DNA from: Paenibacillus uliginis N3/975
Lineage (GTDB): Bacteria > Bacillota > Bacilli > Paenibacillales > Paenibacillaceae
Assembly: GCF_900177425.1 (NCBI RefSeq)
Contig: NZ_LT840184.1
Coordinates: 326,308-390,307, forward strand
Length of the DNA stretch: 64,000 nt
Reading direction: 5' to 3'
In this document: positions 20,697 to 29,837 of the stretch, piece by piece
Numbering within the stretch: position 1 is the first letter of the stretch
Layout: each line of letters begins with the position of its first letter
Translations under genes and position numbers: made by a program
The notes under the pieces: generated by a model
Database searches by the model: none
What the model was told of the DNA's origin: nothing
Seen by the model: the letters and a program-made list of their open reading frames with translations, nothing else

Positions 20697-21434
20697 ATGA
20701 ATGAACAGAACAAAAATAGTCAACCCCGCGAAGAAGCTCCTAAAACAGCTCAAGGAGAACCGGCGGTAACGTCGTCTTCGTGGAAAAGAATGTTGTCCAA
20801 ACGGTGGGTGTTCCCGGCAGCTTATCTGGCAGCAGCGGCAATTATACTAACCCTCGTGTGGGTCTACCAGGACGCTAGCCAAAAACCGCTGAAACAGCAG
20901 ACAGCCGTAACGGAAGCCGAGAAGGGTATCGATACCAAGACTGCAACGGGTGGTAAAAAAGAGGAAGTCGTAGAAGTCATCGCCAATTCCCAGAGCATGA
21001 TCTGGCCGACAGCCGATGGCGCAGAAGCTACTGTTGTAAAGCCGTTTTATGATGCGAAAGCTCCGACTGAGCAGCATCAGGAAGCCATGGTACAGTACAA
21101 CGATACCTTTACGCCGAACTTGGGTATTGACCTGGCCCGTAAAGATGACAAGACATTTGATGTAACCGCAGCGCTGGATGGCAAAGTAACCCGTGTGGAA
21201 GATCATCCTGTGAATGGAACTGTGGTGGAAATCACCCATCCTGGAGAGCTGAAGACCGTGTATCAAAGCTTGAGCGGTGTGAAGGTGGAGCAGGGTAAAG
21301 AAGTGAAGCAGGGCGAGACGATTGCTTCTGCGGGACACAGCGAGTTTGAAAAAGATCTTGGTAACCACGTACACTTTGAAGTGTATGATGGTGAAAACCT
21401 GGTCAACCCGATGGAGCTTCTTCCGAAAAATTAA
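20697..21434 (+). CDS. spoIIQ: Forespore engulfment protein SpoIIQ (M23/LytM-like)
   Basis: 245 residues. A short cytoplasmic part, one membrane helix (about 34-56, PAAYLAAAAIILTLVWVY), and an extracellular LytM domain. The C-terminal HVHFEVY motif is kept, but the first zinc-binding site, normally HxG(I/V)D, reads NLGIDLA, so the His is lost, and the domain should be non-catalytic, as in B. subtilis SpoIIQ, which instead binds SpoIIIAH across the engulfing membranes. ATG at 20697 follows TGAGGTGA; TTG at 20691 is too close to it. Confidence 0.9.
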   Translation: MNEQNKNSQPREEAPKTAQGEPAVTSSSWKRMLSKRWVFPAAYLAAAAIILTLVWVYQDASQKPLKQQTAVTEAEKGIDTKTATGGKKEEVVEVIANSQSMIWPTADGAEATVVKPFYDAKAPTEQHQEAMVQYNDTFTPNLGIDLARKDDKTFDVTAALDGKVTRVEDHPVNGTVVEITHPGELKTVYQSLSGVKVEQGKEVKQGETIASAGHSEFEKDLGNHVHFEVYDGENLVNPMELLPKN

Positions 21435-21470
21435 ATTTTTCAGATGATACACAGCGCCCACCGCGCATGA

Positions 21471-21499
21471 AAGGCAGGATGAATTTCCTGCCTTTTTTC
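21471..21499 (+). terminator. Terminator after spoIIQ
   Basis: AAGGCAGGA pairs with TTCCTGCCTT around TGAAT, then TTTTTT. Confidence 0.9.
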
Positions 21500-21630
21500 T
21501 TTGTCCTCAAGGCTTTGTAAGCACCGGACACCCTGACAGATACCCGATAAAATGGAGCAAAGCGCTCAGTCAGGTCAGCATGTCCCTAAAATAAATGGGA
21601 CCGATGGAGCTTGTCACCCCGTGAAACCGC

Positions 21631-21658
21631 GAATATCCCGCCATGCCACTCATATAAT
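21631..21658 (+). promoter_or_regulatory. Sigma-E-type promoter of spoIIID
   Basis: GAATATC (-35, from 21631) and CATATAAT (21651-21658), one base from the sigma-E -10 consensus CATACAAT, about 13 bases apart. spoIIID is sigma-E-dependent in B. subtilis. Confidence 0.6.
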
Positions 21659-21693
21659 GTACCAAACTATCCACACAGTAGGGAGGCGGGAGC

Positions 21694-21981
21694 GTGCACG
21701 ATTACATCAAAGAGCGGACCATTAAGATCGGACGCTGTATCGTGGAAACGAGGCATACGGTCCGGACGATTGCCAAAGAATTTGGCGTGTCGAAAAGCAC
21801 GGTGCATAAGGACTTAACCGAACGTCTGCCGGAGATTAACCCGGACTTAGCGGATCAGGTTAAGCATATTCTCGAGTACCATAAGTCGATCCGCCACCTT
21901 AGAGGCGGCGAAGCCACCAAGATTAAATACAAGAAGACGACCAGCGGCAGTCGTGAGCCTGTTGCAACAGCGAAATCCTAA
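21694..21981 (+). CDS. spoIIID: Sporulation transcriptional regulator SpoIIID
   Basis: 95 residues. The N-terminal MHDYIKERTIKIGRCIVET and the helix-turn-helix TVRTIAKEFGVSKSTVHKDL (about 22-42) are nearly identical to B. subtilis SpoIIID, a mother-cell DNA-binding protein that switches genes between the sigma-E and sigma-K phases. A basic tail (KYKKTTSG) completes it. GTG start at 21694 follows GGGAGGCGGGAG. It stands alone, with a terminator upstream and a sigma-E-like promoter. Confidence 0.97.
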   Translation: MHDYIKERTIKIGRCIVETRHTVRTIAKEFGVSKSTVHKDLTERLPEINPDLADQVKHILEYHKSIRHLRGGEATKIKYKKTTSGSREPVATAKS

Positions 21982-22176
21982 CTATAGGGCTTAGGTCGCT
22001 AGATTGACGTTGAATCCCTCCCCTGAAGTATGATATGTTAAAAGATGGTATCATATCGAATGATGAGACCTTGTTATGCCGAATAGCATCATGCCATGCT
22101 GCTATTTGTCGATCCTCGGCAGTTATGCTCGGAACCAACATTCACGTACCATAAAATAACACTTTGGGGGCTTTTC

Positions 22177-23178
22177 ATGATGCTTAGCAAGGATATTGGA
22201 ATCGATCTCGGGACAGCAAACGTGCTTATTCACGTCAAAGGGAAGGGGGTAGTGCTAGACGAACCTTCCGTAGTGACCATTGAGAGCGACAACAAAAGAG
22301 TCCTTGCCGTCGGGGAAGATGCACGGCGCATGATTGGGCGTACCCCAGGGAACATTATGGCGATTCGCCCGCTCCGGGATGGGGTCATCGCTGATTTTGA
22401 AATTACGGAAGCAATGCTTAAGTATTTTATTGACCGCGTAGGCGCCCGCAGCTGGTACAGCCGCCCCCGCATCCTTATTTGCGCACCGACGAATATTACG
22501 TCTGTGGAGCAGAAGTCGATCCGGGAAGCGGCAGAACACAGCGGTGCCAAAGATGTGTTCCTGGAGGAAGAGCCTAAAGCGGCAGCGATTGGCGCAGGCA
22601 TGGATATATTCCAGCCTAGTGGCAACATGGTCGTGGACATTGGGGGCGGCACGACAGACGTGGCCGTCCTGTCCATGGGCGATGTGGTGACTGCTTCTTC
22701 CATCAAAATGGCAGGGGACAAGTTCGACGAGGCCATAACAAAATACATTAAGAATAAATATAAATTGTTAATCGGAGAACGCACAGCTGAAGATTTAAAA
22801 ATATCCATCGGTACCGTCCGTCCGGGTGGACGTCAGGCGGAGATGGATATCCGCGGTCGGGATATGGTTTCAGGTCTGCCAATTACGGTGACGGTAACCT
22901 CTGCTGAGGTGCAGGAAGCGTTGTGGGATCCAATCTCATCGATCGTTTTGGCGGCAAAATCGGTTCTTGAGCGGACACCGCCAGAGCTTTCAGCTGACAT
23001 TATTGATCGTGGCGTTATATTGACAGGCGGTGGTGCATTGCTTCATGGGGTGGACGAGCTTCTGACGGAGGAGCTGCGCGTGCCAGTGCTGATTGCTGAA
23101 GATCCGATGCATTGCGTTGTAAAGGGAACGGGCATTATGTTGGACAATTTGGATAAAGTGGTTAAGAAAAGATTCTAA
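22177..23178 (+). CDS. mbl: Rod-shape-determining protein Mbl (MreB-like actin)
   Basis: 333 residues. The actin-fold motifs are clear: phosphate 1 KDIGIDLGTANVL, phosphate 2 MVVDIGGGTTDVAV, and adenosine motif GVILTGGGALLHG. Position between spoIIID and flhO identifies it as Mbl rather than MreB or MreBH. Mbl filaments guide lateral wall synthesis on the inner membrane face. Start ATG at 22177 (another at 22180), after TTGGGGG; the frame extends upstream to 22096 without family similarity. Confidence 0.95.
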   Translation: MMLSKDIGIDLGTANVLIHVKGKGVVLDEPSVVTIESDNKRVLAVGEDARRMIGRTPGNIMAIRPLRDGVIADFEITEAMLKYFIDRVGARSWYSRPRILICAPTNITSVEQKSIREAAEHSGAKDVFLEEEPKAAAIGAGMDIFQPSGNMVVDIGGGTTDVAVLSMGDVVTASSIKMAGDKFDEAITKYIKNKYKLLIGERTAEDLKISIGTVRPGGRQAEMDIRGRDMVSGLPITVTVTSAEVQEALWDPISSIVLAAKSVLERTPPELSADIIDRGVILTGGGALLHGVDELLTEELRVPVLIAEDPMHCVVKGTGIMLDNLDKVVKKRF

Positions 23179-23189
23179 TCTTCCGATAT
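23163..23189 (+). promoter_or_regulatory. Sigma-D-type promoter of flhO-flhP
   Basis: TAAG (23163-23166), 15 bases, TCCGATAT (23182-23189), against the consensus TAAA-N15-GCCGATAT. It overlaps the 3' end of mbl. Confidence 0.65.
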
Positions 23190-23252
23190 AAATAGGGAGT
23201 AAATGAATTTTAATGGAGCTTTTTATCGGTCCATGAGAAGGGAAGTGCCTTC

Positions 23253-24134
23253 ATGTTAAGAGGACTTTATAACGCAGCTGCAGGTATGATTACACAACAG
23301 CGGCGTCATGACACCATAACGCAAAATATCGTTAACGTTAATACGACAGGGTACAAGCAGACGGACAGCGTTCAGCGCTCGTTCCCTGAAGTGCTCGTGT
23401 CCATGATCGGCGGTGAGCCAGGAAACGAGCACCGCACACTAGGTAAGTTGAGCACAGCTGTGTTTGCGGAAGAGAGTTTGTCGCTGCATAAACAGGGAGC
23501 TCTCCGTGAAACCGGGAAAACTTCCGATTTCGCCATCGTTTCCGAGCTGGGGCTCGTTGATCCGGGAACCGGGGAGAACATGAGTTTTGACGCTTCGGGC
23601 AAATATATTGATGGGAATGGTGAAGTAATTTACCGTCCGCAAGCTTTTTTCACAGTACAGGATGAGAATGAGGAAGTAAGGTACACAAGAAACGGACAAT
23701 TTCATGTGAGCCAGGATGGGAATCTACTGACATCCACCGGATACCAAGTATTGGATGCCAATAACACGCCAATTGTATTGACAGGCCAAGCTGGTAACTT
23801 TACAGTGAATGAGCAAGGGCAAATCGTGGATGAAGCCGGTAATCCTACTGGCGTTACGTTGGGGATTAGTGTGGTAGACAAGCCTCATGAACTTGTTCGG
23901 GAAGGCAATGGCGTTTTTCGCCTCAACAGCACGGATGAAGACGGTACACGTTTTCTCGCCGCAGGTGATAATGCGATCGTTCGTCAGGGCTTTATCGAAG
24001 CGTCCAATGTGGACCCTTCGCAATCGATGGTCGAACTGACCGCAGCACTCCGTGCGTATGAGACGAACCAGAAGGTCGTTCAATTTTATGATAAGTCTCT
24101 CGAAAAGGCTGTTAATGAGATCGGCAGAGTCTGA
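23253..24134 (+). CDS. flhO: Flagellar rod/hook-basal body protein FlhO
   Basis: 293 residues of the FlgG/FlgF family. N-terminal rod motif LYNAAAGMITQQRRHDTITQNIVNVNTTGYK and the C-terminal EASNVDPSQSMVELTAALRAYETNQKVVQFYDKSL assemble as coiled helices in the rod. In B. subtilis FlhO and FlhP form the distal rod and are made from the mbl-flhOP locus. GGGAAGTG lies before the ATG at 23253. It shares a transcript with flhP. Confidence 0.92.
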   Translation: MLRGLYNAAAGMITQQRRHDTITQNIVNVNTTGYKQTDSVQRSFPEVLVSMIGGEPGNEHRTLGKLSTAVFAEESLSLHKQGALRETGKTSDFAIVSELGLVDPGTGENMSFDASGKYIDGNGEVIYRPQAFFTVQDENEEVRYTRNGQFHVSQDGNLLTSTGYQVLDANNTPIVLTGQAGNFTVNEQGQIVDEAGNPTGVTLGISVVDKPHELVREGNGVFRLNSTDEDGTRFLAAGDNAIVRQGFIEASNVDPSQSMVELTAALRAYETNQKVVQFYDKSLEKAVNEIGRV

Positions 24135-24183
24135 TAAAGTATCTGTCTATAGAGCTAATGTCTACTCCACAGGAGGTTAACGT

Positions 24184-25005
24184 ATGAATAACTCCATGAT
24201 TAGTGCCATGGTGTCCATGAACGCGATTCAACAGCGGCTGGATGTGATTGCTGATAATATCGCGAATGTAGATACAGTTGGTTATAAGAGCAAGGATTCA
24301 TCTTTTGAAGATGTGCTGACTCAGGTGCAGGGACATCATAAAGATTTCACTTTGGATGGAAGAGCTACACCTCCGGGATTCAACATGGGTTACGGCATGA
24401 GACTTGCGTCGATCGTTGAGAATACGGATCCAGGTTCTCATAAGGAAACGGGGAACCCGCTTGATCTTGCGATTGAGGGCAATGCGATGTTTGCGGTGGA
24501 AGGTAACGGCGGTGTCGCGTATACCCGTGAAGGCGGTTTTCATGTATCGCCTGACCCGCAAAATCCGGGCTTCGTGAATCTGGTAAACAACCAGGGCTAT
24601 AAGGTTCTGAACCAAGATAACAACCCGATCCTCATTCCCGAGAACGGTAAAGTTGCTGTAGATGCAGCAGGACAGGTTCTGGTCGAAACCCCTGCAGGAA
24701 GGTCTGTTACCGGAGTGCTGAAACTCGCTGAACTGCAGCGTCCGGAAGGACTGGTACAGATGGATGGGAACCTGTATATGCTTGCCGCCGGCTTGACGGA
24801 GGCGGAGGTGTTCGAACAGGCAGCGGCTAATGCTGGTCAGCCACCGAAATCAGAAGTTCGATCCGGCTTTTTGGAGCAGTCCAACGTGAATTATTCGGAA
24901 GAAATGACGAAAATGATGGAAGTCCAGCGTGCATATCAGCTGGCTGCACGTGCGCTGAGCTCCAGCGACACCATGATGAACCTTGCCAACACTATGCGAG
25001 GATAG
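24184..25005 (+). CDS. flhP: Flagellar rod/hook-basal body protein FlhP
   Basis: 273 residues, paralogous to FlhO. N-terminal SMNAIQQRLDVIADNIANVDTVGYK and C-terminal LEQSNVNYSEEMTKMMEVQRAYQLAARALSSSD are the two rod helices. It is translated from ATG at 24184 behind CAGGAGG, 49 bases after flhO. FlhP is thought to cap the rod before the hook. Confidence 0.92.
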   Translation: MNNSMISAMVSMNAIQQRLDVIADNIANVDTVGYKSKDSSFEDVLTQVQGHHKDFTLDGRATPPGFNMGYGMRLASIVENTDPGSHKETGNPLDLAIEGNAMFAVEGNGGVAYTREGGFHVSPDPQNPGFVNLVNNQGYKVLNQDNNPILIPENGKVAVDAAGQVLVETPAGRSVTGVLKLAELQRPEGLVQMDGNLYMLAAGLTEAEVFEQAAANAGQPPKSEVRSGFLEQSNVNYSEEMTKMMEVQRAYQLAARALSSSDTMMNLANTMRG

Positions 25006-25017
25006 GTGGTATGAAGC

Positions 25018-25218
25018 GTGAGTGAAGCTAGTGAACCAGTACGGCGTAAGACATCTAGATGGAAAATTGCGCTCAGAATTATGGTTCCGATCTTTCTTCT
25101 GCTGGCGCTGGCCGGTGGAATGGTTTTCGGTTATGTCATTTTAGGCAAACAGGATATCGGTGAAGCCTTCAAGTGGAGTACTTGGAAACATGTTTTTGAT
25201 TTGGTCTTTGCTCCTTAA
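25018..25218 (+). CDS. EpuA-like small membrane protein (often labelled 'RNA polymerase subunit beta')
   Basis: 66 residues: a basic N-terminus (VRRKTSRWKIALRI), one membrane helix (about 21-44), and the ending FKWSTWKHVFDLVFA. This is the PF11772 EpuA pattern; many databases call it a DNA-directed RNA polymerase beta subunit, which the sequence does not support. GTG start at 25018 after AGGTGG, 12 bases after flhP. Function unknown. It closes the flhO-flhP transcript before a terminator. Confidence 0.75.
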   Translation: MSEASEPVRRKTSRWKIALRIMVPIFLLLALAGGMVFGYVILGKQDIGEAFKWSTWKHVFDLVFAP

Positions 25219-25252
25219 TCGGAGCGAGGATTTGACAACGAATAACGAATTG

Positions 25253-25281
25253 AAACTCCCTTAGGGAGTTTTCTTTTTTTT
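25253..25281 (+). terminator. Terminator after the flhOP transcript
   Basis: AAACTCCC pairs with GGGAGTTT around TTA, then TCTTTTTTTT. Confidence 0.9.
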
Positions 25282-25324
25282 CAGTATGACGGTATAATGG
25301 GATGGACTATTTCATCAATAGCTT

Positions 25325-25376
25325 AAAAAAGGGCCTCCTCTCAGGTGAATACCTGTAGAGAAAGCCCCTTATCTCA
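25325..25376 (+). promoter_or_regulatory. fabZ upstream region: -10 box and long hairpin
   Basis: TATAAT at 25293-25298 with a poor -35. Downstream, GGGC-CTCCTCTCAGGT (from 25331) pairs with ACCTGTAGAGAAAGCCC (to about 25369); the A6 before it would make this a T-tailed terminator on the - strand, although no - strand gene is present. On the + strand it is a structured leader of fabZ. Confidence 0.45.
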
Positions 25377-25530
25377 ACCTTCACCTCTGCAGTGGTGAAA
25401 GATATCCTTAGTTTTTTCCGTAAACGTCTTGTTTTATGCATGATTTGGCATGAAGCAGGCCTCTGTGGAACGATTTACATCTTTCACAGGGAGTGCTTGG
25501 CGGGTACGTACATAAGAAAGGAGTTTTTTT

Positions 25531-25962
25531 GTGCTGAACATCGGACAAATTCAAGAGATTATTCCTCATCGCCCACCGTTCCTGCTCGTGGACAAAATTG
25601 TGGAGATCGAGGCCGGCAAGTGTGCCGTGGGAATCAAGAACGTTACAATTAACGAGCCTTTTTTTGTTGGTCATTTTCCGGAATACGCTGTGATGCCTGG
25701 TGTGCTGATCGTTGAAGCTCTTGCTCAGGTAGGGGCTGTGGCCATTCTGAGCGTAGAGAGCAACCGTGGTAAGCTCGGTTTCCTCGCAGGCATCGACGGG
25801 TTCCGTTTCCGTGGGCAGGTTGTACCTGGAGACACACTGCGCCTTGAAGTGGAAATCACCCGTCTCAAAGGTATGATCGGTAAAGGAAAGGCGACTGCCA
25901 CCGTGGATGGCCGCATCGTAGCCGAAGGCGAGATTATGTTCGCTCTACAAGACAAAGCATAA
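25531..25962 (+). CDS. fabZ: 3-hydroxyacyl-ACP dehydratase FabZ
   Basis: 143 residues, a hot-dog-fold enzyme that dehydrates 3-hydroxyacyl-ACP in fatty acid elongation. [11 protein letters not shown] near the N-terminus, catalytic His in [12 protein letters not shown] (about residue 48) and catalytic Glu in LIVEALAQ (about 62) are intact. GTG start at 25531 follows AAAGGAG. In B. subtilis (ywpB) it also follows flhP. The long structured leader upstream may regulate it. Confidence 0.95.
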   Translation: MLNIGQIQEIIPHRPPFLLVDKIVEIEAGKCAVGIKNVTINEPFFVGHFPEYAVMPGVLIVEALAQVGAVAILSVESNRGKLGFLAGIDGFRFRGQVVPGDTLRLEVEITRLKGMIGKGKATATVDGRIVAEGEIMFALQDKA

Positions 25963-26008
25963 GTGAAACTCCGCTAACAATTTTCTTTGGATAAGGAAGG
26001 GATGAATC

Positions 26009-27727
26009 ATGGCTGAAATGAGTCAGAGAACAAAGGATACCGTTCAGCGCTGGCTAAACGATCCATATGTGGACGAAGAGACAAAACAGGAGCTACGCAC
26101 CTTTGAAAATGATCCCCAGGAGCTGGAAGAACGTTTTTATCGTGATTTGGAGTTTGGTACCGGAGGTCTTCGGGGCATTATCGGCCCGGGCAGTAACCGG
26201 ATCAATAAGTATACGGTAGGCCGTGCTACTCAAGGGTTAGCTCGATATATCTTGGAGGTTCATGGCGCAGCGGAAGGCAAGCCTTCGGTTGTTATTGCCC
26301 ATGACTCCCGTCATTTCTCTCCGGAATTTTCACTCGAAGCGGCATTGGTGCTTGCTGGTAACGGAATCATCGCGAAGCTGTATCCGTCACTGCGTTCCAC
26401 TCCGCAGCTGTCGTACAGCGTTCGCCATCTGGGTGCGACCGGTGGTATTGTCATCACGGCAAGTCATAACCCGCCAGAGTACAATGGTTATAAGGTGTAT
26501 AATTCTGAGGGAGGCCAATTAGTACCCCATGAGGCAGAGGTAGTTATTTCTCATATACAGGAAGTAGATTCTTTTGCTGCGGTGAAGAAGATGACCCAGG
26601 AGCAAGCGGAGGCAGAGGGGCTGTTGGTGTGGCTCGGAGACGAGGAGGACCAAGCTTTTATCGATACGGTAGCAGATATTAGCGTGAACCGTGACGCGAT
26701 CTCCTCCACACTAGGTCAGGATATCAAGATAGTTTATACCCCGCTGCATGGTGCAGGGAACATGCCGGTCCGCAAGGTGCTGGAGCACATTGGCTTTAAG
26801 AATGTGTTTGTTGTTCCAGAGCAGGAACAGCCGGACGCTGATTTTTCAACTGTGAAGTCGCCGAATCCTGAGGAACGCGAAGCGTTCACCATGGCGATGA
26901 AGCTTGGTGAGGAAGTCGGAGCGGATATCCTGATCGGAACAGATCCGGATGCCGACCGTATGGGCGCTGTTGTGAAGAACAGCCAAGGTGAATACGTGGT
27001 ATTGACCGGAAATCAGTCCGGTGCGATTATGATCCACTATCTGCTGAGTCAGCTGAAGGAAGCAGGCAAGCTGCCGGATAATGCAGCCGTTGTCAAAACG
27101 ATTGTAACTAGCGAGATGGGGGCAACGATTGCCCAGTTTTACGGAGCAACCGTGCTGAATACTCTGACGGGCTTCAAATATATCGGTGAAAAGATGACTC
27201 AGTTCCAAAAGACCGGTCAGCATACATTTTTGTTTGGATATGAGGAAAGCTACGGTTATCTGGCAGGCACTTATGCACGCGATAAGGACGCGGTTCTTGC
27301 CTCTATGTTAATCTGTGAGGCTGCTGCTTATTACAAAGGGCAAGGCAAAACGCTCTATAATGTGCTGGAAGAGCTGTATGATCAGTTCGGATACTTCTTG
27401 GAGAACCTGGAATCCCGCACACTGAAAGGCAAGGACGGGATTGCTCAAATCCAGGGCATTATGAGTGATTGGCGGAGTGCTCCTCCAGAGCAAGTAGGCG
27501 GTGTTGCGATTGAGACCGTGCTAGATTACGCGCAAGGCCTAAATGGGCTGCCGAAGGAGAACGTGCTTAAATACATGCTTGCAGACGGTTCGTGGTTCTG
27601 CCTGCGTCCATCTGGAACGGAACCGAAGATTAAAGTGTATTTTGCGGTCCGGGGCCAATCTCTTGAAGATGCACAGCAAAAAATGCAAAGCCTCTCAGGT
27701 CAAGTGATGGCCAGAGTGGATGCTTAA
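26009..27727 (+). CDS. pgcA: Phosphoglucomutase/phosphomannomutase (alpha-PGM, PgcA)
   Basis: 572 residues. It interconverts glucose-6-P and glucose-1-P, feeding UDP-glucose and wall polymer synthesis. Active-site Ser lies in VITASHNPPEYNGYK (about residue 150), the metal-binding loop is GTDPDADRMG (about 311), the sugar loop is GYEESYGYL, and the phosphate-binding loop is RPSGTEPKIKVY. ATG at 26009 follows AAGGAAGGG. The same enzyme links nutrition to cell division in B. subtilis by UgtP. A hairpin with CGGGATTC/GAATCCCG arms lies just downstream (27755-27799). Confidence 0.94.
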   Translation: MAEMSQRTKDTVQRWLNDPYVDEETKQELRTFENDPQELEERFYRDLEFGTGGLRGIIGPGSNRINKYTVGRATQGLARYILEVHGAAEGKPSVVIAHDSRHFSPEFSLEAALVLAGNGIIAKLYPSLRSTPQLSYSVRHLGATGGIVITASHNPPEYNGYKVYNSEGGQLVPHEAEVVISHIQEVDSFAAVKKMTQEQAEAEGLLVWLGDEEDQAFIDTVADISVNRDAISSTLGQDIKIVYTPLHGAGNMPVRKVLEHIGFKNVFVVPEQEQPDADFSTVKSPNPEEREAFTMAMKLGEEVGADILIGTDPDADRMGAVVKNSQGEYVVLTGNQSGAIMIHYLLSQLKEAGKLPDNAAVVKTIVTSEMGATIAQFYGATVLNTLTGFKYIGEKMTQFQKTGQHTFLFGYEESYGYLAGTYARDKDAVLASMLICEAAAYYKGQGKTLYNVLEELYDQFGYFLENLESRTLKGKDGIAQIQGIMSDWRSAPPEQVGGVAIETVLDYAQGLNGLPKENVLKYMLADGSWFCLRPSGTEPKIKVYFAVRGQSLEDAQQKMQSLSGQVMARVDA

Positions 27728-27821
27728 TGAATAAATAATAGAGATTTAAACGACCGGGATTCTTTCGCACTTGATGTTCAGAGGCGGAGGAATCCCGTAA
27801 GTTCAATGAGGAGGAACTTTC

Positions 27822-29837
27822 GTGTATCAGAATTGGAAACGCTGGAATATGGCCGCCCGCAAGTGGCTGTGGATTCTGGTTGTTCTGGGCGTTGCGGCCG
27901 CCCTGCCTGTAGGCTATGACCGCTTACAAACGGAATCGACATCCAAAAATGTCGAGTTTGTGTTTGATTATCGTGACTTGGTGGATATTTCCGTATACCG
28001 GACGCGTCCGCAGGATTATATAGCAGAGCAGCTAGACCGGTTGAAGCAGGCCGGTGTCGGTAGCATGGCTTTATTTGAAAGTACGCTAGATGAGTTCGTT
28101 AAGTCACGGCGGATCACGCTATACGACGGGCAGCAAGTGGCCGATCTGACAGGAAAGGTCATCTCCCCTAACGAGAATTATACGTACGTTGCCTTTAACA
28201 ATGAGGATAGCGTAACCCATATCAAACCTTTGATTGAAGAGACATTTACGAGACTGGGCATTTCGGTTCGTCCATGGACCTACAACGATGCTGAGGGGTT
28301 GATTCTGGAGACACCTAGATCGAATGCTGTGTTGAAGCCGATGTCTCCAGACCCGATTACGATGAAAATGCTTCGGGATAAAGGCTTTGCCATTGTGCCG
28401 CGTTTGTCGGACAGTACACCGTATGATCAAGCGTATATGGAAAAACTCATAGCCTATTTTGCCGACAATGGGGTCAAACGCCTGTTGTTCGACGGTGATT
28501 CGGTTAAAGGCTTTAGTGATGATGAGGAAATGGAAAGTCTGAAAGCCTTTGGAGAGCTGCTGAACGAGCATAACATCGGGCTTACGGCGATCGAAAATAT
28601 TAAGAAACCACAAAAAGGCTTCACTACACTTGCCTATTTAACGGATTATAACGTAGCACGTCTATACTCCCTCAGCGAGAGAGATGCAACGCTGGAAGTG
28701 GAAGTCATTAGTGACCGCTTTGTTTTGGCATCCAAAGACCGGAACATTCGGATGTTTTACTTGAACGCTGAACCGCTCAGAGATACAACAACAGCTTCGA
28801 TTACGGATCCGATGGATAACCTGATCGAGAGCTTGACGGAACCGGGCAATGCGATTAAGGATATTCAGGAGAATGGCTTTACCATCGGACAAGCTGAGGC
28901 GTTCCAGGTAGCTGATTCCTCCATGCAGCGTTACTTCAAAGCTGTGGCTGTGGTTGGTGCTATTGCACTAATTTCACTAATGATTTCTTATTTTATTCCT
29001 TTCCTGGCGATTCCGGCCTTTGTTATCGGATTAATTGGAAGTGCCGGTCTGTACGTGCTGAGACCAGAAATGATGGAACAGGCCTTGGCTTTGGCAACTT
29101 CGATCAGCGGACCTACGGTTGCCATGATACTCGCAATAAGAAAAGTAAACAGCAACCAATCTTTGCCGGATATGAGCGTTGGAAGACGAGTGACACACGC
29201 GATTGTGCTGTTCTTCAAGACAACTATTCTTTCACTTGCAGCCGTGCCGCTCGTAATCGCGCTGCTTAACAATGTAACTTACATGCTGGTGCTGGATCAG
29301 TTCCGCGGGGTTAACCTGTTGGCTTTGGCTCCGATGGCATTAACGGCTGTGTATGTGCTGCTGTATCGCGGCGGAAACGCAACCCGAGGTGGTGTGATAA
29401 AGCTGCTCAAGACGCCAATCACATTATTATGGGTTATCGCTGCCGGTGTTTTAGGTGTTATTGGAATGTACTATTTGAGCCGTACAGGTAATGCGGGATC
29501 TGTATCTTCGATTGAAATGGCATTCCGTTCATTCCTTGAGAACACAATCGGTGTCCGTCCGCGGAATAAAGAATTCCTGCTGGCTCACCCGATCATGCTG
29601 CTCGGTCTGTTCTTGTCCTTTAAATACCGTCACGCGGCCTATCTGCTCATTGTCGGCGCTATGGGTCAATTGTCTATCGTAGGAACGTTCACACATATTC
29701 ATTCACCGATTTACATTTCGACGGTTCGGGGCCTACTCGGTCTTGTGCTCGGATTAATTATTGGTCTGATTGCTATCTATGTATGGCAAATCGCGGAAAG
29801 GATCTGGAAAAGATGGTCTCCACTTCTAAGACAATAG
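27822..29837 (+). CDS. DUF5693 family membrane protein
   Basis: 671 residues. One N-terminal membrane helix, a ~330-residue extracytoplasmic domain with TIM-barrel-like strand pattern (FDYRDLVDISVYRTRPQDYI onward), then about seven to eight hydrophobic segments (about 375-665). This fits the DUF5693 family that accompanies csaB in Paenibacillus and relatives. GTG at 27822 follows GAGGAGG. Its 3' end overlaps candidate upstream starts of csaB. Function unknown; the context suggests a part in making or exporting the pyruvylated wall polymer, possibly as the membrane partner of CsaB. Confidence 0.8.
   Translation: MYQNWKRWNMAARKWLWILVVLGVAAALPVGYDRLQTESTSKNVEFVFDYRDLVDISVYRTRPQDYIAEQLDRLKQAGVGSMALFESTLDEFVKSRRITLYDGQQVADLTGKVISPNENYTYVAFNNEDSVTHIKPLIEETFTRLGISVRPWTYNDAEGLILETPRSNAVLKPMSPDPITMKMLRDKGFAIVPRLSDSTPYDQAYMEKLIAYFADNGVKRLLFDGDSVKGFSDDEEMESLKAFGELLNEHNIGLTAIENIKKPQKGFTTLAYLTDYNVARLYSLSERDATLEVEVISDRFVLASKDRNIRMFYLNAEPLRDTTTASITDPMDNLIESLTEPGNAIKDIQENGFTIGQAEAFQVADSSMQRYFKAVAVVGAIALISLMISYFIPFLAIPAFVIGLIGSAGLYVLRPEMMEQALALATSISGPTVAMILAIRKVNSNQSLPDMSVGRRVTHAIVLFFKTTILSLAAVPLVIALLNNVTYMLVLDQFRGVNLLALAPMALTAVYVLLYRGGNATRGGVIKLLKTPITLLWVIAAGVLGVIGMYYLSRTGNAGSVSSIEMAFRSFLENTIGVRPRNKEFLLAHPIMLLGLFLSFKYRHAAYLLIVGAMGQLSIVGTFTHIHSPIYISTVRGLLGLVLGLIIGLIAIYVWQIAERIWKRWSPLLRQ

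Noticed and set aside
25018..25218. RNA polymerase beta subunit, a common database label for this family
   Set aside because: The protein is a 66-residue single-helix membrane protein with no polymerase motif.
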